DNA from: Fasciola hepatica
Lineage: Eukaryota > Platyhelminthes > Trematoda > Plagiorchiida > Fasciolidae
Direction: 5' to 3'
NCBI GenBank assembly: GCA_948099385.1
Contig: CANUEZ040000191.1
Span: 6,572,001-6,636,000 of the forward strand
DNA: 64,000 bases
Shown: positions 53,733 through 64,000 of the stretch, piece by piece
Numbering within the stretch: the stretch's first letter is position 1
How the letters are laid out: every line of letters starts with the position of its first letter
Notes under the pieces: model-generated
The model's input: only the letters and a program-made list of their open reading frames with translations
Databases searched by the model: none
What the model was told of the DNA's origin: nothing
Program-made: the position numbers and the translations under genes

Positions 53733-55006
53733 TTATGAACAATCCCCACACAGATTGCTCATACAATGCAATAGAGCAGTAGCAGAGTAGATTTGTATAA
53801 TATGATTCTCCATGCAGCTTGAACACTGAACTGACCATTGCGAATGATGGAAGCAATGTACAGCTGTTTGATCCGCTAAGGGAATCATGAGCATTGCCAA
53901 GGACAGATGCCACACGGAAACACGAACAAATGTTGGGGTGAACGAATGTCAGTCGAACACCAAAACCACAAGGCTATCCGATATGGGTCTCAACGCTTTG
54001 TTCAACAGATACACTACATGATATAGCACAATCCCCAAATTGGACTCGGCTTTCGCTTTCGCTTTGAACGGTAACAACCAAATTCTCGCACACCGATCCA
54101 ATCCTATGTTCCATCACTTCTCTATTTATGGGCCTAAGTAAAACCAAGGCATTCCCTTATGAACAATCCCCACACAGATTGCTCATACAATGCAATAGAG
54201 CAGTAGCAGAGTAGATTTGTATAATATGATTCTCCATGCAGCTTGAACACTGAACTGACCATTGAAAATGATGGAAGCACTGTACAGCTGTTTGATCCGC
54301 TAAGGGAATCATGAGCATTGCACATGGACAGAGCCTACACGGGGACACGATCAAGGGTTGGGGTGAACGATTGTCAGTCGAACACCCAAACCACAAGGCT
54401 ATCCGATATGGGTCCTAACGCATTGTTCAACATATACACTACATGATATAGCACAATCCCCAAATTGGATTCGGCTTTCGCTTTCGCTTTGAACGGTAAC
54501 AACCAAATTCTCGCACACCGATCCAATCCTAGGTTCCATCACTTCTCTATTTATGGGCCTAAGTAAAACCAAGGCATTCCCTTATGAACAATCCCCACAC
54601 AGATTGCTCATACAATGCAATAGAGCAGTAGCAGAGTAGATTTGTATAATATGATTCTCCATGCAGCTTGAACACTGAACTGACCATTGAACATGATGGA
54701 AGCACTGTACAGCTGTTTGATCCGCTAAGGGAATCATGAGCATTGCACATGGACAGAGCCCACACGGGGACACGAACAAGGGTTGGGGTGAACGATTGTC
54801 AGTCGAACACCCAAACCACAAGGCTATCCCATATGGGTCTCAACGCTTTGTTCAACATATACACTAAATGATATAGCACAATCCACAAATTGGCTTCGGC
54901 TTTCGCTTTCGCTTTGAACGGTAACAACCAAATTCTCGCACACCAATCGCATCATATGTTCCATCAATTCTCTATTTATGGGCCTAAGTAAAACCAAGGC
55001 ATTCCC
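53733..55006. repeat. Trimer higher-order repeat, copy 1 (1274 bp)
   Basis: Monomers 53733 (424), 54157 (425) and 54582 (425). Markers are attgccaaggacagatgcc (53896), caccaaaaccac (53959), tggactcgg (54041) and caccaatcgcatc (54943). Confidence 0.85.
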
Positions 55007-56280
55007 TTATGAACAATCCCCACACAGATTGCTCATACAATGCAATAGAGCAGTAGCAGAGTAGATTTGTATATTATGATTCTCCATGCAGCTTGAACAC
55101 TGAACTGACCATTGGAAATTATGGAAGCACTGTACAGCTGTTTGATCCGCTAAGGGAATCATGAGCATTGCCAAGGACAGATGCCACACGGAAACACGAA
55201 CAAATGTTGGGGTGAACGAATGTCAGTCGAACACCAAAACCACAAGGCTATCCGATATGGGTCTCAACGCTTTGTTCAACAGATACACTACATGATATAG
55301 CACAATCCCCAAATTGGACTCGGCTTTCGCTTTCGCTTTGAACGGTAACAACAAAATTCTCGCACACCGATCCAATCCTATGTTCCATCACTTCTCTATT
55401 TATGGGCCTAAGTAAAACCAAGGCATTCCCTTATGAACAATCCCCACACAGATTGCTCATACAATGCAATAGAGCAGTAGCAGAGTAGATTTGTATAATA
55501 TGATTCTCCATGCAGCTTGAACACTGAACTGACCATTGAAAATGATGGAAGCACTGTACAGCTGTTTGATCCGCTAAGGGAATCATGAGCATTGCACATG
55601 GACAGAGCCTACACGGGGACACGATCAAGGCTTGGGGTGAACGATTGTCAGTCGAACACCCAAACCACAAGGCTATCCGATATGGGTCTGAACGCTTTGT
55701 TCAACATATACAATACATGATATAGCACAATCCCCAAATTGGATTCGGCTTTCGCTTTCGCTTTGAACGGTAACAACCAAATTCTCGCACACCGATCCAA
55801 TCCTATGTTCCATCACTTCTCTATTTATGGGCCTAAGTAAAACCAAGGCATTCCCTTATGAACAATCCCCACACAGATTGCTCATACAATGCAATAGAGC
55901 AGTAGCAGAGTAGATTTGTATAATATGATTCTCCATGCAGCTTGAACACTGAACTGACCATTGAAAATGATGGAAGCTCTGTAGAGCTGGTTGATCCGCT
56001 AAGGGAATCATGAGCATTGCACATGGACAGAGCCCACACGGGGACACGATCAAGGGTTGGGGTGAACGATTGTCAGTCGAACACCCAAACCACAAGGCTA
56101 TCCCATATGGGTCTCAACGCTTTGTTCAACATATACACTAAATGATATAGCACAATCCACAAATTGGCTTCGGCTTTCGCTTTCGCTTTGAACGGTAACA
56201 ACCAAATTCTCGCACACCAATCGCATCCTATGTTCCATCAATTCTCTATTTATGGGCCTAAGTAAAACCAAGGCATTCCC
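55007..56280. repeat. Trimer higher-order repeat, copy 2 (1274 bp)
   Basis: Monomers 55007 (424), 55431 and 55856. The markers repeat at an offset of 1274 (attgcc at 55170, tggactcgg at 55315, caccaatcgcatc near 56217). The first monomer also has tattatgatt at 55071, the marker of the left-domain C monomer. Confidence 0.85.
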
Positions 56281-58402
56281 TTATGAACAATCCCCACACA
56301 GATTGCTCATACAATGCAATAGAGCAGTAGCAGAGTAGATTTGTATAATATGATTCTCCATGCAGCTTGAACACTGAACTGACCATTGAAAATGATGGAA
56401 GCACTGTACAGCTGTTTGATCCGCTAAGGGAATCATGAGCATTGCACATGGACAGAGCCCACACGGGGACACGAACAAGGGTTGGGGTGAACGATTGTCA
56501 GTCGAACACCCAAACCACAATGCTATCCCATATGGGTCTCAACGCTTTGTTCAACATATACAATACATGATATAGCACAATCCCCAAATTGGATTCGGCT
56601 TTCGCATTGGCTTTTTACGGTGACAATAAAATTCTCGCACACCGATCCAATCCTGTGTTCCATCACTTCTCTATTTATGGGCCTAAGTAAAACCAAGGCA
56701 TTCCCTTATGAACAATCCCCACACAGATTGCTCATACAATGCAATAGAGCAGTAGCAGAGTAGATTTGTATAACATGATTCTCCATGCAGCTTGAACACT
56801 GAACTGACCATTGAAAATGATGGAAGCACTGTACAGCTGTTTGATCCGCTAAGGGAATCATGAGCATTGCACATGGACAGAGCCCACACGGGGACACGAA
56901 CAAGGGTTGGGGTGAACGAATGTCAGTCGAACACCCAAACCACAAGGCTATCCGATATGGGTCTCAACGCTTTGTTCAACATATACAATACATGATATAG
57001 CACAATCCCCAAATTGGCTTCGGCTTTCGCTTTGGCTTTGAACGGTAACAACCAAATTCTCGCACACTGATCCAATCCTATGTTCCATCACTTCTCTATT
57101 TATGGGCCTAAGTAAAACCAAGGCATTCCCTTATGAACAATCCCCACACAGATTGCTCATACAATACAATAGAGCAGTAGCAGAGTAGATTTGTATAATA
57201 TGATTCTCCATGCAGCTTGAACACTGAACTGACCATTGAAAATGATGGAAGCACTGTACAGCTGTTTGATCCGCTAAGGGAATCATGAGCATTGCACATG
57301 GACAGAGCCCACACGGGGACACGAACAAGGGTTGGGGTGAGCGAATGTCACTCGAACACCCAATTCACAAGGCTATCCGATATGGGTCTCAGCGCTTTGT
57401 TCAACATATACAATACATGATATAGCACAATCCCCAAATTGGATTCGGTTTTCGCATTGGATTTGTACGGAAACTATTATATACTCGCTAACCGATCCAA
57501 TCCTATTTTCCATCACTTCTCTATTTATGGGCCTAAGTAAAACCAAGGCATTCCCTCATGAACAATCCCCACACAGATTGCTCATACAATGCAATAGAGC
57601 AGTAGCAGAGTAGATTTGTATAATATGATTCTCCATGCAGCTTGAACACTGAACTGACCATTGGAAATTATGGAAGCACTGTACAGCTGTTTGATCCGTA
57701 AGGGAATCATGAGCATTGCACATGGACAGAGCCCACACGGGGACACGAACAAGGGATGGGGTGAACGATTGTCAGTCGAACACCCAAACCACAAGGCTAT
57801 GCGATATGGGTCTCAACGCTTTGTTCAACATATACACTACATGATATAGCACAATCCCCAAATTGGATTCGGCTTTCGCTTTCGCTTTCAACGGTAACAA
57901 CCAAATTCTCGCGCAACGATCCAATCCTATGTTCCATCACTTCTCTATTTATGGGCCTAAGTAAAACCAAGGCATTCTCTTATGAACAATCCACACAGAT
58001 TGCTCATACAATGCAATAGAGCAGTAGCAGAGTAGATTTGTATAATATGATTCTCCATGCAGCTTGAACACTGAACTGACCATCGAAAATGATGGAAGCA
58101 CTGTACAGCTGGTTGATCCGCTAAAGGAATCATGAGCATTGCACATGGACAGAGCCCACACGGGGACACGAACAAGGGTTGGGGTGAACGAACGTCAGTC
58201 GAACACCCAAACCACAATGCTATCCGATATGGGTCTCAACGCTTTGTTCAACATATACACTACATGATATAGCACAATCCCCAAATCGGATTCGGCTTTC
58301 GCATTGGCTTTGAACGGTAACAACCAAATTCTCGCGCAACGATCCAATCCTATGTTCCATCACTTCTCTATTTATTGGCCTAAGTAAAACCAAGGCATTC
58401 CC
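56281..58402. repeat. Five transitional monomers
   Basis: Monomers 56281, 56706, 57131, 57556 (424, with gatccgtaaggg at 57692) and 57980 (423, with aatccacacagatt at 57990). Box III first appears in this part near 57455-57495 (aaactattatatactcgct). The cgcgcaacgatcc change that marks the next trimers begins near 57910 and 58335. Confidence 0.75.
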
Positions 58403-59675
58403 TTATGAACAATCCCCACACAGATCGCTCATACAATGCAATAGAGCAGTAGCAGAGTAGATTTGTATAATATGATTCTCCATGCAGCTTGAACACTAAA
58501 CTGACCATTGAAAATGATGGAAGCACTGTACAGCTGTTTGATCCGCTAAGGGAATCATGAGCATTGCACATGGACAGAGCCCACACGTAGACACTAACAA
58601 GGGTTGGGGTGAACGAACGTCAGTCGAACACCCAAACCACAATGCTATCCGATATGGGTCTCAACGCTTTGTTCAACATATACAATACATGATATAGCAC
58701 AATCCCCAAATTGGATTCGGTTTTCGCATTGGATTTGTACGGAAACTATTCTATACTCGCTCACCGATCCAATCCTATGTTCCATCACTTCTCTATTTAT
58801 GGGCCTAAGTAAAACCAAGGCATTCCCCTATGAACAATCCCCACACAGATTGCTCATACAATGCAATAGAGCAGTAGCAGAGTAGATTTGTATAATATGA
58901 TTCTCCATGCAGCTTGAACACTGAACTGACCATTGAAAATGATGGAAACACTGTACAGCTGTTTGATCCGCTAAGGGAATCATGAGCATTGCACATGGAC
59001 AGAGCCCACACGGGGACACGAACAAGGGTTGGGGTGAACGAATGTCAGTCGAACACCCAAACCACAAGGCTATCCGATATGGGTCTCAACGCTTTGTTCA
59101 ACATATACACTACATGATATAGCACAATCCCCAAATTGGCTTCGGTTTTCGCATTGGAATTGTACGGTAACTATTCATACTCGCTCACCGATCCAATCCT
59201 ATTTTCATCACTTCTCTATTTATGGGCCCAAGTAAAACCAAGGCATTCCCTTATGAACAATCCCCACACAGATCGCTCATACAATGCAATAGAGCAGTAG
59301 CAGAGTAGATTTGTATAATATGATTCTCCATGCAGCTTGAACACTGAACTGACCATTGAAAATGATGGAAACACTGTACAGCTGTTTGATCCGCTAGGGG
59401 AATCATGAGCATTGCACATGGACAGAGCCCACACGGGGACACGAACAAGGGTTGGGGTGAACGATTGTCAGTCGAACACCCAAACCACAATGCTATCCGA
59501 TATGGGTCTCAACGCTTTGTTCAACATATACAATACATGATATAGCACAATCCCCAAATTGGATTCGGCTTTCGCTTTCGCTTTGAACGGTAACAACCAA
59601 ATTCTCGCGCAACGATCCAATCCTATGTTCCATCACTTCTCTATTTATTGGCCTAAGTAAAACCAAGGCATTCCC
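58403..59675. repeat. P-Q-R trimer, copy 1 (1273 bp)
   Basis: P (58403) has cacacgtagacactaac (58582), gaacgaacgtc and box III. Q (58828) has ccctatgaac and a box two bases shorter (gtaactattcatactcgc with tattttcatc). R (59251) has cagatcgctc, ggaaacactg, gctaggggaatc and the cgcgcaacgatcc plus tttattggcc tail. Confidence 0.87.
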
Positions 59676-60948
59676 TAATGAACAATCCCCACACAGATTG
59701 CTCATACAATGCAATAGAGCAGTAGCAGAGTAGATTTGTATAATATGATTCTCCATGCAGCTTGAACACTGAACTGACCATTGAAAATGATGGAAGCACT
59801 GTACAGCTGTTTGATCCGCTAAGGGAATCATGAGCATTGCACATGGACAGAGCCCACACGTAGACACTAACAAGGGTTGGGGTGAACGAACGTCAGTCGA
59901 ACACCCAAACCACAATGCTATCCGATATGGGTCTCAACGCTTTGTTCAACATATACAATACATGATATAGCACAATCCCCAAATTGGATTCGGTTTTCGC
60001 ATTGGATTTGTACGGAAACTATTCTATACTCGCTCACCGATCCAATCCTATTTCCCATCACTTCTCTATTTATGGGCCTAAGTAAAACCAAGGCATTCCC
60101 CTATGAACAATCCCCACACAGATTGCTCATACAATGCAATGGAGCAGTAGCAGAGTAGATTTGTATAATATGATTCTCCATGCAGCTTGAACACTGAACT
60201 GACCATTGAAAATGATGGAAGCACTGTACAGCTGTTTGATCCGCTAAGGGAATCATGAGCATTGCACATGGACAGAGCCCACACGGGGACACGAACAAGG
60301 GTTGGGGTGAACGAATGTCAGTCGAACACCCAAACCACAAGGCTATCCGATATGGGTCTGAACGCTTTGTTCAACATATACAATACATGATATAGCACAA
60401 TCCCCAAATTGGCTTCGGTTTTCGCATTGGAATTGTACGGTAACTATTCATACTCGCTCACCGATCCAATCCTATTTTCATCACTTCTCTATTTATGGGC
60501 CTAAGTAAAACCAAGGCATTCCCTTATGAACAATCCCCACACAGATCGCTCATACAATGCAATAGAGCAGTAGCAGAGTAGATTTGTATAATATGATTCT
60601 CCATGCAGCTTGAACACTGAACTGACCATTGAAAATTATGGAAACACTGTACAGCTGTTTGATCCGCTAGGGGAATCATGAGCATTGCACATGGACAGAG
60701 CCCACACGGGGACACGAACAAGGGTTGGGGTGAACGATTGTCTGTCGAACACCCAAACCACAATGCTATCCGATATGGGTCTCAACGCTTTGTTCAACAT
60801 ATACACTACATGATATAGCACAATCCCCAAATTGGATTCGGCTTTCGCTTTCGCTTTGAACGGTAACAACCAAATTCTCGCGCAACGATCCAATCCTATG
60901 TTCCATCACTTCTCTATTTATTGGCCTAAGTAAAACCAAGGCATTCCC
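59676..60948. repeat. P-Q-R trimer, copy 2 (1273 bp)
   Basis: P (59676), Q (60101) and R (60524). The tagacacta marker is at 59861, 1273 bases after copy 1. P here has ccctaatgaac and Q has caatggagcag. Both are shared with copy 3 but not with copy 1, so copies 2 and 3 are the closer pair. Confidence 0.87.
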
Positions 60949-62221
60949 TAATGAACAATCCCCACACAGATTGCTCATACAATGCAATAGAGCAGTAGCA
61001 GAGTAGATTTGTATAATATGATTCTCCATGCAGCTTGAACACTGAACTGACCATTGAAAATGATGGAAGCACTGTACAGCTGTTTGATCCGCTAAGGGAA
61101 TCATGAGCATTGCACATGGACAGAGCCCACACGTAGACACTAACAAGGGTTGGGGTGAACGAACGTCAGTCGAACACCCAAACCACAATGCTATCCGATA
61201 TGGGTCTGAACGCTTTGTTCAACATATACAATACATGATATAGCACAATCCCCAAATTGGATTCGGTTTTCGCATTGGATTTGTACGGAAACTATTCTAT
61301 ACTCGCTCACCGATCCAATCCTATTTTCCATCACTTCTCTATTTATGGGCCTAAGTAAAACCAAGGCATTCCCCTATGAACAATCCCCACACAGATTGCT
61401 CATACAATGCAATGGAGCAGTAGCAGAGTAGATTTGTATAATATGATTCTCCATGCAGCTTGAACACTGAACTGACCATTGAAAATGATGGAAGCACTGT
61501 ACAGCTGTTTGATCCGCTAAGGGAATCATGAGCATTGCACATGGACAGAGCCCACACGGGGACACGAACAAGGGTTGGGGTGAACGAATGTCAGTCGAAC
61601 ACCCAAACCACAAGGCTATCCGATATGGGTCTCAACGCTTTGTTCAACATATACACTACATGATATAGCACAATCCCCAAATTGGCTTCGGTTTTCGCAT
61701 TGGAATTGTACGGTAACTATACATACTCGCTCACCGATCCAATCCTATTTTCATCACTTCTCTATTTATGGGCCTAAGTAAAACCAAGGCATTCCCCTAT
61801 GAACAATCCCCACACAGATCGCTCATACAATGCAATAGAGCAGTAGCAGAGTAGATTTGTATAATATGATTCTCCATGCAGCTTGAACACTGAACTGACC
61901 ATTGAAAATTATGGAAACACTGTACAGCTGTTTGATCCTCTAGGGGACTCATGAGCATTGCACATGGACATAGCCCACACGGGGACACGAACAAGGGTTG
62001 GGGTGAACGAATGTCAGTCGAACACCCAAACCACAATGCTATCCGATATGGGTCTCAACGCTTTGTTCAACATATACAATACATGATATAGCACAATCCC
62101 CAAATTGGATTCGGCTTTCGCTTTCGCTTTGAACGGTAACAACCAAATTCTCGCACACCGATCCAATCCTATGTTCCATCACTTCTCTATTTATGGGCCT
62201 AAGTAAAACCAAGGCATTCTC
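60949..62221. repeat. P-Q-R trimer, copy 3 (1273 bp)
   Basis: P (60949; tagacacta at 61134), Q (61374; caatggagcag) and R (61797). R keeps cagatcgctc, ggaaacactg and the agggg variant, but ends with the ordinary cgcacaccgatcc and tttatgggcc instead of the R tail. The right-hand boundary of the trimer therefore lies inside this monomer. Confidence 0.83.
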
Positions 62222-63921
62222 TGATGAACAATCCCCACACAGATTGCTCATACAATGCAATAGAGCAGTAGCAGAGTAGATTTGTATAATATGATTCTCC
62301 ATGCAGCTTGAACACTGAACTGACCATTGAAAATGATGGAAGCACTGTAGAGCTGGTTGATCCGCTAAAGGAATCATGAGCATTGCACATGGACAGAGCC
62401 CACACGGGGACACGAACAAGGGTTGGGGTGAACGATTGTCAGTCGAACACCCAAACCACAAGGCTATCCGATATGGGTCTCAACGCTTTGTTCAACATAT
62501 ACACTACATGATATAGCACAACCCTCAAATTGGCTTCGGCTTTCGCTTTCGCTTTGAACGGTAACAACCAAATTCTCGATCATCGATCCAATCCAATTTT
62601 CCATCACTTCTCTATTTATGGGCCTAAGTAAAACCAAGGCATTCCCTTATGAACAATCCCCACACAGATTGCTCATACAATGCAATAGAGCAGTAGCAGA
62701 GTAGATTTGTATAATATGATTCTCCATGCAGCTTGAACACTGAACTGACAATTGAAAATGATGGAAGCACTGTACAGCTGTTTGATCCGCTAAAGGAATC
62801 ATGAGTATTGCACATGGACAGAGCCTACACGAAGACACGAACAAGGGTTGGGGTGAACGAATGTCAGTCTAACACCCAAACCACAAGGCTATCCCATATG
62901 GGTCTCAACGCTTTGTTCAACATATACAATACATGATATAGCACAATCCCCGAATTGGCTTCGGCTTTCGCTTTCGCTTTGAACGGTAACAACGAAATGC
63001 TCGCACATCGATCCAATCCTATTTTCCATCACTTCTCTATTTATGGGCCTAAGTAAAACCAAGGCATTCCCTTATGAACAATCCCCACACAGATTGCTCA
63101 TACAATGCAATAGAGCAGTAGCAGAGTAGATTTGTATAATATGATTCTCAATGCAGCTTGAACACTGAACTGACCATTGGAAATTATGGAAGCACTGTAC
63201 AGCTGTTTGATGCGCTAAGGGAATCATGAGCATTGCACATGGACAGAGCCCACACGGGGACACGAACAAGGGTTGGGGTGAACGAATGTCAGTCGAACAC
63301 CCAAACCACAAGGCTATCCGATATGGGTCTGAACGCTTTGTTCAACATATACAATACATGATATAGCACAATCCCCAAATTGGCTTCGGCTTTCGCTTTC
63401 GCTTTGAACGGTAACAACCAAATTCTCGCACACCGATCCAATCCTATGTTCCATCACTTCTCTATTTATGGGCCTAAGTAAAACCAAGGCATTCCCTTAT
63501 GAACAATCCCCACACAGATTGCTCATACAATGCAATAGAGCAGTAGCAGAGTAGATTTGTATAATATGATTCTCCATGCAGCTTGAACACTGAACTGACC
63601 ATTGAAAATGATGGAAGCACTGTACAGCTGTTTGATCCGCTAAGGGAATCATGAGCATTGCACATGGACAGAGCGCACACGGAGACACGAACAAGGGTTG
63701 GGGTGAACGAATGTCAGTCGAACACCCAAACCACAAGGCTATCCGATATGGGTCTCAACGCTTTGTTCAACATATACATTACATGAAATAGCACACTCCC
63801 CAAATTGGATTCGGCTTTCGCTATCACTTTCAACGGTAACAATCAATTTCTCGCACACCGATCCAATCCTATTTTCCATCACTTCTCTATTTATAGGCCT
63901 AATTAAAACCAAGGCATTCCC
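62222..63921. repeat. Four monomers at the right with private variants
   Basis: Monomers 62222, 62647, 63072 and 63497, each 425 bases. They carry one-off changes such as cgatcatcgatcc (near 62577), cgaaatgctcgcacatcg (near 62993), tatcactttcaacgg (near 63822) and tttataggcc (63890). No neighbour shares them, so homogenisation seems weaker here. Confidence 0.75.
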
Positions 63922-64000
63922 TTATGAACAATCCCCACACAGATTGCTCATACAATGCAATAGAGCAGTAGTAGAGTAGATTTGTATAATATGATTCTCA
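63922..64000. repeat. Partial satellite monomer at the right edge
   Basis: These are the first 79 bases of another monomer (anchor at 63922), ending at tatgattctca. The array continues past the window. A cagtagtagag change near 63966 is private to this copy. Confidence 0.95.

Larger units (their letters stand above)
1..64000. repeat. 425-bp tandem satellite array filling the window
   Basis: The anchor ttatgaacaatcccc, or a one-base variant of it, occurs 151 times in the same orientation from 191 to 63922. From 191 to 32916 the anchors are 191 + 425n with no exception. Later spacings fall short by 1 base at anchors 33340, 34612, 38859, 53308, 54157, 55431 and 57980, and by 2 bases at 34188, 35460, 58403, 59251, 60524 and 61797, a net loss of 19 bases. 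The mean period is 424.9. No inverted copies and no foreign insertions are visible. Base composition of the first 425 bases, counted by hand, is 43.5% G+C. Arrays like this are typical of centromeric, pericentromeric or subtelomeric heterochromatin in eukaryotes. The satellite family itself is not one I recognise. Confidence 0.99.
33316..64000. repeat. Right domain of the array: more diverged, deletion-bearing
   Basis: All net length changes in the window lie here, and all are losses of one or two bases. New diagnostic variants appear: aaattatgg (first near 33450), cacgatcaagg, cctattttccatcac and gagccgctaagg. Beta monomers disappear after 35460. The marker gtacattt, present in about half of the left monomers, is found in only four here (36735, 38010, 51609 and 52459). 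Box I-C dominates. Confidence 0.8.

Noticed and set aside
59493..62461. Longer minus-strand open frames of 140 codons at 59493-59915, 60766-61188 and 62039-62461
   Set aside because: They arise where a caatgcta or similar change happens to extend the usual frame across a monomer boundary. They are copies of the same satellite sequence, not separate genes.

Overview
The whole 64,000-base window is one uninterrupted tandem satellite array. The motif ttatgaacaatcccc (sometimes with one base changed) recurs 151 times, from position 191 to 63922, almost always exactly 425 bases apart. That makes 150 complete head-to-tail monomers, all in the same orientation, plus a 190-base partial monomer at the left end and a 79-base one at the right. 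I see no single-copy sequence, convincing gene, tRNA, rRNA, transposon, CRISPR array or telomere repeat. Many open frames of about 60-87 codons recur every 425 bases, but they look like by-products of the repeat. 425 is not a multiple of 3, and the differences between copies change the amino acids freely.

The organism cannot be named from this sequence. An array of this size, with nested higher-order structure, points to eukaryotic heterochromatin (centromeric, pericentromeric or subtelomeric) read by long-read sequencing. A hand count of the first 425 bases gives 43.5% G+C and 13 CpG against about 20 expected (ratio about 0.66), so CpG is only mildly depleted.

Each monomer has a nearly invariant core of about 168 bases (191-358 in the first complete copy), a moderately variable stretch, and a hypervariable box of about 65 bases (486-550). 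The box exists in a few discrete forms: I-C with ctttcgctttcgctttg, I-G with ctttggctttg, II with gcattggctttttacgg, and III with ggaaactattctatactcgc. Form I-C contains a partial match (7 of 9 key bases) to the CENP-B box.

The array has two domains. The left one (1 to about 33.3 kb) keeps a 425-base register with no net indel and mixes several monomer subfamilies. It contains a tetramer (1466-4865), a pentamer (13791-18040) and a clear A-B-C-D tetramer (23566-29940). The right one (about 33.3 kb to the end) is more diverged and carries small deletions totalling 19 bases. It has different diagnostic variants and its own higher-order repeats: a pentamer (43109-47358), dimers (47359-49908 and 51184-52883), and trimers of 1274 (53733-56280) and 1273 bases (58403-62221). 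The domains meet at 33.3-35.9 kb in a partly duplicated, deletion-marked segment. The pattern fits repeated unequal exchange and local gene conversion. In one tetramer copy, the lost monomer B can be traced to a probable junction within ten bases (27302-27311).
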